From NCBI GenBank assembly GCA_021823425.1, contig JAKANX010000047.1, positions 1-7,665 of the forward strand: DNA of 7,665 nt. Reading direction: 5' to 3'. This document shows positions 1-5,651 of the stretch, piece after piece (positions within the stretch are counted from its first letter, which is position 1; each line of letters opens with the position of its first letter). Below the pieces are notes generated by a model. The model was given only the letters and a program-made list of their open reading frames with translations. It was not told the origin of the DNA and did not search any database. The stretch is from Microcaldota archaeon. Its GTDB lineage: Archaea > Micrarchaeota > Micrarchaeia > Anstonellales > Bilamarchaeaceae. The translations under genes were made by a program, and so were the position numbers.

Positions 1-118
1 CCGCCAGCGATGCGTTTGAAATGAAGAGGCTCCCGTGCACTGTGCCGTCGTTTATCCTGTCTATTATCCTTCCGTCCACTATTACGCTGGTGTCCGCGAT
101 GAAGCTGTCCGTTGCCAT
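1..118 (-). CDS. N-terminus of PIN-domain protein, probably archaeal PIN/KH ATPase (partial)
   Basis: Only the first 39 codons are inside the window; the gene runs off the left edge. The protein starts MATDSFIADTSVIVDGRII, which matches the first beta strand and acidic active-site residue of PIN nucleases (ADTSVIVDG, Asp9 the expected metal ligand). It continues with DRINDGTVHGSLFIS, the spacing seen in the archaeal PINA/MJ1533-type fusion of an N-terminal PIN domain to an ATPase and KH domain. That full architecture is inferred from family knowledge, since only the PIN start is visible. The ATG at 118 is the first start after an in-frame TAA at 143-145. No Shine-Dalgarno is visible, but a TTAAATA box lies about 25 bp upstream, which fits a leaderless transcript. 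It follows the leuA-like gene by 34 nt. Confidence 0.6.
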   Translation of the reverse strand, partial: MATDSFIADTSVIVDGRIIDRINDGTVHGSLFISNASLA

Positions 119-139
119 GGGCAATATTCGTTGGCGGCG

Positions 140-146
140 TATTTAA
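140..146 (-). promoter_or_regulatory. Candidate TATA box for the PIN gene
   Basis: The minus strand reads TTAAATA, centred about 25 bp upstream of the ATG at 118 and just after the leuA-like stop codon. That distance is what an archaeal leaderless promoter needs, and there is no SD before the ATG. The match to box A is moderate. Confidence 0.4.
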
Positions 147-152
147 TCCTGT

Positions 153-1910
153 TCATGCAGCCCCGTTTGCGGGATACTTGTGCCTCAGGATCCCCATCGC
201 CCGCACCGCGTTGTACGCCTGGACGTACGCGTCAAGGGCGATAAGCGTGGTGTTCGGGCCGATGAAGGACGTTTCCATGGGCGCCCCGCCGTCCTGCACT
301 ATGAGGTCCACTTCTGCGGGCGCGTTGCTTCCGGTGCCCCTGCTGCGGTTGTGATACTTGATAATCCTGAGTGCCTCGTTTTCCCCTATGGCCTTCTTTA
401 GCGCGTTAACAGCCGCGTCCACCGGGCCGTTGCCGGAGCCCTTCTCGGTTATCAGTTCGCCGTCAAGCTCCACCACTATCCGGGCGTCCGCGCCCTCGCC
501 CGCCTTTTCGCCGTCCATGGCAACCCGCCTGAACACGGTGTCCCGGACGTTCACGAGCTTGAGCGATTCGCACTTCCTTCCCTCTATCCTTTCGAATGCG
601 TTGAGGATGAACTCCGCGTCGCTCACGTGCCTGTCCGCGGAAACCGCCTTGTCATGGTCGCCTATTTCCTTTATTTTCGCCGCGACCGCAGGATGCTCCA
701 CGTCAATCCCGAATTCCATGAAAGTCGCTATGTAATTCGCCTTGCCCGCGAGCGGGCTCCTGACCACCTTTTCCTTGTTCCCGAAGACTTTCGGGTCAAA
801 GGGAACGTAAACGCTGTGCGCAGCGCCCTGTTTCATGGACTTGAGGTACCCGTCGGCGTGTATGCCGCCCGCGTGCGCGAAGGCGTCCTCCCCTATGCCC
901 ACCTCGTTTGCAGGAATCGGTATCCCGGAGAGCTCGGCAACGGACTCGCATATTTCCTTGAGCCTGCATACCGCAAGCTGCTTCCCTGAAACGTCGTGCG
1001 GGATTATGCGGTAGTGCTGGTAAATATGCACAAGGAACTCGCTTATGGACGTGTTCCCTGCCCTCTCGCCCAGTCCGTTAACAGTGGTGTGCGGCCGGGT
1101 GGCGCCCGCGGCAATTGCATAAACGGAATTCGCGGCCGCCAGGCCCCCGTCGTTGTGGAAATGCACGTCTATCGGGACGTCGGTCCTCGCCCTGATGTAG
1201 GCCGTGAATGCGTATGCGATGAGCGGGTCTGCCACGGAAATCGTGTCAGGTATGTTGTATCTTATGCCCGCGGCCCCGCCCGCGGCATCCGCAACCCTGT
1301 TTGCGACATCCGCTATGAAACCCGGGTCCGCGCTGAACGCGTCCTCCAGCGAAACGAGTATTTTCCTGAATCCAATGGAAACGGCGTACTTCACGGCTTC
1401 CACTACATCTTCAGCGCACTCCTCGGGGCTCTTTTTGCGCTTGGTCCATGCGTGCGGCAGCGAGCCGGACGAGAATATGTGCACCTCGTCGAGCCCGGCT
1501 TCCTTGGCAGCGTCTATGTGCTCCCGCATCGTCCCTGCGAGCCCTATCAGGTTCGTCCCCATGCCTGCCTCGCGCACCATCCTCACGATGTCCTGCGCTG
1601 CCTCGAGCTCCGGAGCGCTTGCGCCCGGGTAGCCCACCTCTATTGAAGGTATGCCCCAGCCTATTATTGACTTGACGACCTCAATCTTGCTTTCAGTGGT
1701 GTACTTGTTCGCGTTCACGAATGCCCTGTTGGTCTGCATGCCGTCCCTTCCGGTCGTATCAAGGAGTATTATCTCCGGCGCCTTCTCGCGCATGTCCATC
1801 ATGGCCCGGACCATGCCGTTGGCGTAAGGCATGACCTTCTCGAAATTCCTCGCCCTCAGCTGCTGCGCGGCCTTGGGGTCGCTGTATTTCATCCGTGAAT
1901 CCATCTTCAT
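153..1910 (-). CDS. leuA: 2-isopropylmalate synthase family enzyme (LeuA-like DRE-TIM metallolyase)
   Basis: 585 aa. The family condenses acetyl-CoA with a 2-oxoacid; LeuA uses 2-oxoisovalerate, the first committed step to leucine, in the cytosol. Visible motifs: the DRE-TIM signature at 51-59 as DTTGRDGMQ (usually DTTLRDGEQ), with Arg55 and Asp56 kept; Glu189 in the LEDA strand; the metal-binding HFHND at 250-254; NGLGERAGN at 278-286; GIHADG at 349-354. The C-terminal part (about 445-575) is a LeuA-type dimer/regulatory domain with GNGPVDAA at 493-500. This domain binds the end-product in LeuA enzymes. About 45 extra residues precede the barrel. The substrate is not proven: homocitrate or related 2-oxoacid elongation is possible, but a Leu-rich leader ORF upstream favours leucine. 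Starts at 1910, 1904 and 1892 are all possible because none has a good SD. The gene lies 12 nt after the 155-aa gene, so coupled translation is likely. Confidence 0.8.
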   Translation of the reverse strand: MKMDSRMKYSDPKAAQQLRARNFEKVMPYANGMVRAMMDMREKAPEIILLDTTGRDGMQTNRAFVNANKYTTESKIEVVKSIIGWGIPSIEVGYPGASAPELEAAQDIVRMVREAGMGTNLIGLAGTMREHIDAAKEAGLDEVHIFSSGSLPHAWTKRKKSPEECAEDVVEAVKYAVSIGFRKILVSLEDAFSADPGFIADVANRVADAAGGAAGIRYNIPDTISVADPLIAYAFTAYIRARTDVPIDVHFHNDGGLAAANSVYAIAAGATRPHTTVNGLGERAGNTSISEFLVHIYQHYRIIPHDVSGKQLAVCRLKEICESVAELSGIPIPANEVGIGEDAFAHAGGIHADGYLKSMKQGAAHSVYVPFDPKVFGNKEKVVRSPLAGKANYIATFMEFGIDVEHPAVAAKIKEIGDHDKAVSADRHVSDAEFILNAFERIEGRKCESLKLVNVRDTVFRRVAMDGEKAGEGADARIVVELDGELITEKGSGNGPVDAAVNALKKAIGENEALRIIKYHNRSRGTGSNAPAEVDLIVQDGGAPMETSFIGPNTTLIALDAYVQAYNAVRAMGILRHKYPANGAA

Positions 1911-1922
1911 CCCGTCCGAATA

Positions 1923-2390
1923 TCAGAATATCGGCGCCCCGCGCGGAACGTCGTGGCTGCTGATGCTTATCGTCTGCCCGCCCACTTCGGCAATCGCCTT
2001 GTTTATCACCGCGTAGAATTCCATGGTCTTGTCAAATTCCTGCCCGGTCTTGCCGTTCACCATGACCGCCACGGGCCTCCTGATGCACTCTTTCATCACG
2101 GTTTCAATCGCCCTCTTCTCGGCCCCCGCCTCCTCGGCCATCATCGTGATTTCGGAAACCCGTTTCCCGAACTCCTCCACGCTGATCGTGCCCCTCTTCA
2201 CCCTTTCCACCATGCCGGAGGCGGCGTTCTCCGCGAAAATGACCGCTAGCGACTTGGGCCGCCCGCCCCCTGCAATTTCCCTTGGCACGATGGCATTCCC
2301 GCCAATCTTGCCTGCTGCCCCGAACGCCGCTGCGGCGCCAGCGCCTCCTGCGACTTTGGAGTTTCCTGCGTTTACTGCGGTTTTCTGCAT
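1923..2390 (-). CDS. Unknown 155-aa protein, first main gene of the leuA-like operon
   Basis: I do not recognise this protein. The first 40 residues are low-complexity and Ala/Gly rich (a GGAGAAAAFGAAGKIGG stretch). The rest looks like a compact mixed alpha/beta domain, with a charged helical middle (about 65-105) and a hydrophobic C-terminal half that includes PVAVMVNGK and ends SSHDVPRGAPIF. No Cys pair, nucleotide-binding loop or clear transmembrane helix is present. The start is set at the ATG at 2390 because AGGTGAT (2401-2395) precedes it, with 6 nt between GGTG and ATG; this spacing recurs in the window. A GTG at 2399 lies inside the SD and is unlikely. The stop is 12 nt before the leuA-like ATG and in the same frame, so the two are almost certainly co-transcribed. 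A role as accessory or regulatory partner of that enzyme is only inferred from position. Confidence 0.75.
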   Translation of the reverse strand: MQKTAVNAGNSKVAGGAGAAAAFGAAGKIGGNAIVPREIAGGGRPKSLAVIFAENAASGMVERVKRGTISVEEFGKRVSEITMMAEEAGAEKRAIETVMKECIRRPVAVMVNGKTGQEFDKTMEFYAVINKAIAEVGGQTISISSHDVPRGAPIF

Positions 2391-2394
2391 GAAC

Positions 2395-2401
2395 ATCACC
2401 T
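2395..2401 (-). promoter_or_regulatory. Strong Shine-Dalgarno that fixes the 155-aa gene start
   Basis: The minus strand reads AGGTGAT, a near-perfect complement of the archaeal 16S 3' end. It is 6 nt (GGTG core to ATG) before the ATG at 2390. It overlaps the upstream GTG and ATG candidates and so excludes them. Confidence 0.75.
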
Positions 2402-2437
2402 ATTCTTCGGTTTTTCGTAAAGGGCCAAGGATGCGGC

Positions 2438-2474
2438 AAGAAGGAAAGAAACAACAGTTTTTCAGGGCTGATTG
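2438..2474 (-). terminator. Hairpin plus pyrimidine tract in the leuA-operon leader (candidate attenuator)
   Basis: On the minus strand CAA-T-CAG (2474-2468) can pair with CTG-TTG (2457-2452), giving six base pairs with one bulged T. A 14-nt pyrimidine run (2451-2438, mostly T) follows directly. It lies between the leader ORF stop and the SD of the 155-aa gene. The stem is weak, but archaeal termination depends mainly on U-rich tracts. Whether it terminates, and whether leader translation controls it, is inference. Confidence 0.3.
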
Positions 2475-2481
2475 GTTGTGC

Positions 2482-2494
2482 GGCCGGCTAGGCC
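2482..2494 (-). repeat. Leader motif copy 1 (shared 13-nt element containing the uORF stop)
   Basis: The minus strand reads GGCCTAGCCGGCC. It matches 12 of 13 bases with the element at 5652-5664, which sits at almost the same place in the other long leader (about 98 versus 104 nt before the main ATG). GGCC can pair with GGCC around a TAGCC loop, so the TAG stop of the leader ORF lies in the loop. Confidence 0.5.
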
Positions 2495-2562
2495 AAAAGA
2501 AGAAGCAAGCTGAGCACACTAGGATTAGAAACTCTTTTACTAGACTTGTTGCAAAGCTGCAT
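2488..2562 (-). CDS. Putative 24-aa leucine-rich leader peptide (uORF, attenuator candidate)
   Basis: The ORF runs from ATG at 2562 to TAG at 2490-2488. The peptide starts MQLCNKSSKRVSNPS and ends VLSLLLLLA. Six of its last eight residues are Leu, five in a row (codons TTG CTT CTT CTT TTG). No SD is seen, but a TTTAAA box is centred about 28 bp upstream, right for a leaderless mRNA whose first codon is this ATG. It lies about 100 nt ahead of the operon that carries a leuA-like gene. That combination is the hallmark of a ribosome-mediated leucine attenuator. A second leader ORF of matching layout is at 5658-5729. Against it: the Leu run comes from a pyrimidine-rich tract that reads as Leu in one of three frames, and the ORF is short. 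No protein-level evidence is possible here. Confidence 0.45.
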   Translation of the reverse strand: MQLCNKSSKRVSNPSVLSLLLLLA

Positions 2563-2585
2563 ACTTCCATTTCTGCACGGAACTG

Positions 2586-2594
2586 TTTTTAAAT
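2586..2594 (-). promoter_or_regulatory. TATA box for the leuA-like operon and its leader ORF
   Basis: The minus strand reads ATTTAAAAA, preceded by purine-rich GGAAAAC (BRE-like). The box centre is about 27-28 bp before the ATG at 2562 and about 200 bp before the ATG at 2390. Transcription from it would give a 5' leader of about 170 nt ahead of the first main gene. No better box lies closer. Confidence 0.55.
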
Positions 2595-2610
2595 GTTTTC
2601 CTTTTCCCAT

Positions 2611-2615
2611 AAAAA
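2611..2615 (-). terminator. U5 tract after the citramalate-synthase-like gene
   Basis: The minus strand reads GGGTTTTTATGGG, starting 7 nt after the TGA at 2623-2625. A short U-tract just past a stop is typical of archaeal termination, and a TATA box for the next operon follows 17 bp later. The tract is short and has no clear hairpin. Confidence 0.35.
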
Positions 2616-2622
2616 CCCACTT

Positions 2623-4350
2623 TCACTTCTTCTGGGCGCCGCACCCGCCCCCGAGCTCCGCCTTCAGATCGGGCGCGTGCGGGAAATTCTCCAGTATCTC
2701 CAGCCCGTATATCGCGTCCACGAAAGCCTTCTCGGCGGCCTGTATTATGTCCCAGTGCCTGCCCACCGCGCTTATCTGCCTCCCGTTCTTTGCGACGCTT
2801 ATCCTTACGGTGACCTTGGAGTCGCTCCCTCCCAGTATGGGGTCCACGTTGAACGTCTTGAGCCTGCAGCCGTGCTTTGCCGCCTCCTTGCCTATCGCCT
2901 TGTATATCGCGTCCACCTGCCCCTTGCCGGTTTCGGCTATCGGCCGCACCCCGTCGCCCCTGGTCTTTATCCTCAGGTTGGCCATCGGCGTTATCCTGTT
3001 CCCGGTCATGGCGACGAATTCCACGACTTTGAGCGGACGCTCTATCTTCTTATCAAGGAGCCTGTTGAGCGCCATGAGGAATTCGGTGTCCGAGAAATCG
3101 TCCTTTCCATGCGCGAGCTGCTTGAGGCTGAGCGAGAACGCGCTCTGGAGCCCATCGGGCATCTTCCTGCGGAACAGCCGCTCGAAATGGGCGTGGACGT
3201 TGCTCTTGCCTCCCACGGCGCTTGTCACTATCTTCCTCGCCGCCCCTATCGCCTCCGGAGGGTAGGGTTCGTAGCTTTCCACGTCCTTTCCCATCGCCGC
3301 GACGTGTATTCCCGCCTTGTGCGTCTTGGTCCTTCCACCCACGTTCGGCGCGTCCGCGGATATCGGGAGGTTCATCAGGCGCGCCACCTCGTTGCACACC
3401 GGCCATATCTTCTCCATGCGCCTGAACGTCCGGACTCCGTGGCGCCGCAGCAGGTTTATCGCCAGCGTTTCAGCGGAAGCGTTGCCCGCGCGCTCTCCTG
3501 CCCAGAAAAGCGTCCCGTCCGCCCCGGCTGCCCCTGCCATTAGCGCGAACTCGGTGCCCGCGGCTCCGTACGCGCTGTCGTTGTGGCCATGGTATATGAT
3601 GTCCTTCACGCCCTGCCCGAGCATGTACCTCATGTATTTGTATATGTAATCGGGCGCGCCCTCGCCCAGCGTGTCGCAGAATATCACGTATTTCGCGCCA
3701 GCCTCCTGGTATGCGCGTGCGGCGTCTGCCACATATGCAGGGTGGCCCCTGCTCGCATCCTCAAGATATGCAGCGGCGACGAAATCGCCGTTCGCCATAT
3801 CCAGTGCGTACTTTATGTTGTCGCAGGCCTTGCGTATGTGCTCCTCCCTGCTTGCGCCCCTCTGGTTGACTTTCAGGTGTATGTCGGAAGCAGAGGTGAG
3901 CATGTTTATCTGGCCCACCCCGCAGGAAATTGCGGTGTCTATGTCGTCCCTGCGGTTGCGCACGAGCGCGGAAACCCTGGCGTTGAGCCCGGCTTGCGCG
4001 ACTAGCATTATGCGCGTGAGCTCGCTCTGCACCCTTTGCCTGGCTGCCACGTCGTCGTTCGCGGCCACGCACGCGCTGCCCGCCTCCAGCTCGGATATGC
4101 CGCCGAGGCTGAGTATGAGCCTTGCCACCCTGACCGCGTCCCTGTCCTTCTTGAGGTGCGCGCCTTCCGATTGCAGCCCGTCCCTGAGCTGGGTGTTCCA
4201 GAATTCCGGATTTTTCACGAAAGATTTCACGAGCATTATGCCCTCAGCGCCCGGCGGGAGGCCCTGCATCCTCTTGACTTCCCGGTCTAGGAATTTAGTA
4301 TTGTCCCGTATGAACCTTGCGGAATGTTCGAGCTGGCGTTTGGAATTCAT
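2623..4350 (-). CDS. Divergent LeuA/CimA-family enzyme, probably citramalate-synthase-like
   Basis: 575 aa. This is a second DRE-TIM acyl-condensing enzyme, not a close copy of the one at 153-1910. Visible: NTQLRDGLQSEG at 52-63 with Arg56 and Asp57; Glu197 in YLEDAS; CDTLGE at 225-230; the metal-binding HGHND at 254-258; WAGERAGNAS at 283-292; THKAGIHVAAM at 343-353. The C-terminal LeuA dimer domain includes GKGQVDA (475-481) and WDIIQAAEKAFVDAI (533-547). LRDG-Q-EG followed by HK-GIHV-A and GKSN most resembles (R)-citramalate synthase (pyruvate plus acetyl-CoA, toward isoleucine). The HKAGIH string also occurs in homocitrate synthases, so the substrate is open. About 50 residues precede the barrel and the tail is GGGCGAQKK. 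The ATG at 4350 is preceded by AGGTG (8-nt spacing). It has its own TATATAA promoter rather than depending on the kinase operon. Confidence 0.7.
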   Translation of the reverse strand: MNSKRQLEHSARFIRDNTKFLDREVKRMQGLPPGAEGIMLVKSFVKNPEFWNTQLRDGLQSEGAHLKKDRDAVRVARLILSLGGISELEAGSACVAANDDVAARQRVQSELTRIMLVAQAGLNARVSALVRNRRDDIDTAISCGVGQINMLTSASDIHLKVNQRGASREEHIRKACDNIKYALDMANGDFVAAAYLEDASRGHPAYVADAARAYQEAGAKYVIFCDTLGEGAPDYIYKYMRYMLGQGVKDIIYHGHNDSAYGAAGTEFALMAGAAGADGTLFWAGERAGNASAETLAINLLRRHGVRTFRRMEKIWPVCNEVARLMNLPISADAPNVGGRTKTHKAGIHVAAMGKDVESYEPYPPEAIGAARKIVTSAVGGKSNVHAHFERLFRRKMPDGLQSAFSLSLKQLAHGKDDFSDTEFLMALNRLLDKKIERPLKVVEFVAMTGNRITPMANLRIKTRGDGVRPIAETGKGQVDAIYKAIGKEAAKHGCRLKTFNVDPILGGSDSKVTVRISVAKNGRQISAVGRHWDIIQAAEKAFVDAIYGLEILENFPHAPDLKAELGGGCGAQKK

Positions 4351-4385
4351 GCAAATGGCACCTGCACTAAAAGCGGTTCGCGCGC

Positions 4386-4392
4386 TTATATA
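4386..4392 (-). promoter_or_regulatory. TATA box for the citramalate-synthase-like gene
   Basis: The minus strand reads CGGTATATAAGCG; TATATAA is the best box A match in the window. It is centred 39 bp before the ATG at 4350. A start site about 26 bp downstream gives a leader of about 15 nt that carries the AGGTG Shine-Dalgarno at 4359-4363. It begins only 6 bp beyond the kinase stop, so this gene can be expressed separately. Confidence 0.7.
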
Positions 4393-4398
4393 CCGGTG

Positions 4399-5241
4399 TC
4401 ACAAAAATCCCAACGGAACGACAGTCGTCCCCTTCTCGTTCCCGTTCGTGGCCATCGTAATCACGCCCTCCTTGTTCCCGTTCGCTATCTTCACCGCGAC
4501 TCCGTGCTCGGCAGCGTAGATGCTCGCGACGGACTTGGGAATCATCCCTCCGCTCACGACTTCCCGGTTCAGGAGGTCCTTGAGCCCGTCCGCGCCTATT
4601 CTCTTGACCACGCATCCGTCCCCGGTCTTTATCCCGTCCACGTCCGTGGTGAGTATCATCTCGCTCGCGCCCAGCGCCACTGAAATTGCGGCAGCGCAAT
4701 CGTCCGCGTTCAGGTTCAGTTTCCCCGCCGCGTTGTCCTTGCCCATGGGCGCAATCACAGCTATCCTCCCTGAGAGCAGCGCTTCCGCAACGGAGAGGAA
4801 ATGCGTCTGGCTGATGTGGCCGTACCTTCCGGTCTCCCCGCCCATCGCCTTCCCGAAGAAGACCCCGTAGCCGAACTGCCCCACTTCCATTCCGAGCGCG
4901 CACAGCACTTCGGAAAGCCCGTCGTTTATCTTCCACAGTTCCCGCTCCACGACTTCCATCGCCAAATCGTCAGTTACGCGGTAGCCGTTGTGGAACCGCA
5001 CCTCCATTCCGAGCGCCTTCATCGCCCTGGTTATCTGCACGCCCCCGCCGTGGACCAGCACGAGGTTCTTCACTATGTTTTTCGCCTTGAGCTCCGCTAT
5101 CTCCACCAGAGTGTCGTAGCCCAGCGTCTTGCCGCTGCACTTGATTACAGCAAGGCCCTCGCTCCTCACCCTGTCCCGGAAATCCGCAATCCGCAAGGAG
5201 GTTTTCCCTTCTGCGTATGTTTTCGCGCCGTATGCAAGCAT
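4399..5241 (-). CDS. argB: Acetylglutamate kinase family protein (ArgB-like amino-acid kinase)
   Basis: 280 aa, the normal size for N-acetylglutamate kinase, which phosphorylates the side-chain carboxylate of N-acetylglutamate with ATP in arginine synthesis. Motifs in order: VIKCSGK at 32-38 (Lys34; one Gly of the usual GG is Ser), VHGGG at 63-67, GYRVTDD at 86-92 (Arg88), LNLNAD at 175-180, TTDVDGI at 198-204, GGMIPK at 231-236 (Lys236), and a C-terminal GTTVVP. The catalytic set looks intact. RVTD is the bacterial/plant ArgB form; LysZ-type kinases acting on LysW carrier protein usually have SRxTD, so lysine-pathway use is less likely. The roughly 30 residues before the first strand could be the N-terminal helix seen in arginine-inhibited hexameric kinases. 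The ATG at 5241 is chosen over a TTG at 5271 because GAGGTG (5253-5248) lies 6 nt before it. It starts 10 nt after the 100-aa gene, whose TGA touches this SD. Confidence 0.8.
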   Translation of the reverse strand: MLAYGAKTYAEGKTSLRIADFRDRVRSEGLAVIKCSGKTLGYDTLVEIAELKAKNIVKNLVLVHGGGVQITRAMKALGMEVRFHNGYRVTDDLAMEVVERELWKINDGLSEVLCALGMEVGQFGYGVFFGKAMGGETGRYGHISQTHFLSVAEALLSGRIAVIAPMGKDNAAGKLNLNADDCAAAISVALGASEMILTTDVDGIKTGDGCVVKRIGADGLKDLLNREVVSGGMIPKSVASIYAAEHGVAVKIANGNKEGVITMATNGNEKGTTVVPLGFL

Positions 5242-5251
5242 CGCAAACACC

Positions 5252-5554
5252 TCACTTCCGCATCCCTTCAAGCGCGCCCCTTCCGGAAAACTCCGAGCGC
5301 GCCCTGAACGCCTCCTTGAGCCCGGCCGACTCCTCCTTCGCGTTTTTTCCGAACCCGTAGAGCCTGATGGCGTCGTTTTTCCCGAGCCCGGAAACGAACT
5401 CCTTGAGCCCGCTGAATCCGAACGTTTGCGTCCTTCCGCCTATGCTCTTGCGCACATCATACACGGCCATGCGGAATCCGCCGCAGGGAGTTTGCACGCT
5501 CCGGGTTATCTCGTAAATGCTGCCTTTCTTTGAAACCGCGTTCATTTTTTGCAT
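5252..5554 (-). CDS. Unknown 100-aa basic protein, first main gene of the argB-like operon
   Basis: I do not recognise it. It begins MQKMNAVSKKGSIYEITRS, seems beta-rich up to about residue 50 (YEITRSVQ, FRMAVYDVRK, RTQTFGF), then turns helical and charged (KNAKEESAGLKEAFRARSE), ending RGALEGMRK. It is rich in Lys, Arg and Gly, with one Cys and no membrane segment. Four in-frame ATGs are close together (5566, 5557, 5554, 5545). The ATG at 5554 is preferred because a GGTGGTC site (5564-5558) then has the same 6-nt GGTG-to-ATG spacing as the other genes here. The first ATG (5566) overlaps the SD itself. Its TGA is 10 nt before the kinase ATG, inside the kinase SD region, so translation is probably coupled. 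It has the same position as the 155-aa protein in the leuA-like operon, and both begin MQK, but I see no convincing sequence similarity beyond that. Confidence 0.7.
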   Translation of the reverse strand: MQKMNAVSKKGSIYEITRSVQTPCGGFRMAVYDVRKSIGGRTQTFGFSGLKEFVSGLGKNDAIRLYGFGKNAKEESAGLKEAFRARSEFSGRGALEGMRK

Positions 5555-5557
5555 CAT

Positions 5558-5564
5558 GACCACC
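5558..5564 (-). promoter_or_regulatory. Shine-Dalgarno that selects the ATG at 5554
   Basis: The minus strand reads GGTGGTC, with 6 nt between its GGTG core and the ATG at 5554. That equals the spacing before 2390, 5241, 7517 (AGTG) and 7651. It overlaps the first ATG (5566) and abuts the second (5557). Confidence 0.55.
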
Positions 5565-5590
5565 ATTTTTGTTTTGTTTTTTGAGCTGTG

Positions 5591-5630
5591 AAAAAATCCG
5601 GAAATTAAGCTAGGAACCAGAATTTTCCTA
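5591..5630 (-). terminator. Stem-loop and U6 tract in the argB-operon leader (candidate attenuator)
   Basis: On the minus strand TAGGAA (5630-5625) pairs perfectly with TTCCTA (5616-5611) around an 8-nt loop; one flanking U-G pair could extend it. A T6 run follows at 5596-5591 after a 14-nt gap. The gap is longer than in a textbook intrinsic terminator, so the stem may act separately from the U-tract. Position between leader ORF stop and main SD mirrors 2438-2474. Confidence 0.3.
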
Positions 5631-5651
5631 AATCAGGGGGGCTAAGCAGTA

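Noticed and set aside
2400..2570. A 56-codon minus-strand ORF across the leuA-operon leader, with a hydrophobic Cys-rich middle
   Set aside because: Its ATG is only about 20 bp from the TATA centre, likely upstream of the transcript start. Third positions are AT-rich unlike the real genes, and it ends inside the SD. It overlaps the better-placed 24-codon ORF in another frame.
2593..3543. Long plus-strand ORFs opposite the synthases (also 996-1646, 3671-4519, 6819-7616)
   Set aside because: They are antisense shadows created by the high GC third positions of the real minus-strand genes. Their proteins are rich in Arg, His and Tyr without domains, and they lack SD sites.
4399..5241. LysZ (LysW-aminoadipate kinase), suggested by the nearby lysyl-tRNA synthetase and homocitrate-synthase-like enzymes
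   Set aside because: The SRxTD motif of LysZ is absent, RVTD is present, and no LysW-like gene with Cys pairs and an acidic C-terminus is in the window.
5555..5566. Longer start at 5566 for the 100-aa protein, and similar non-ATG extensions at 2399 (GTG) and 5271 (TTG)
   Set aside because: In each case the SD either overlaps or lies after the longer start, while the downstream ATG has the 6-nt spacing common in this window.
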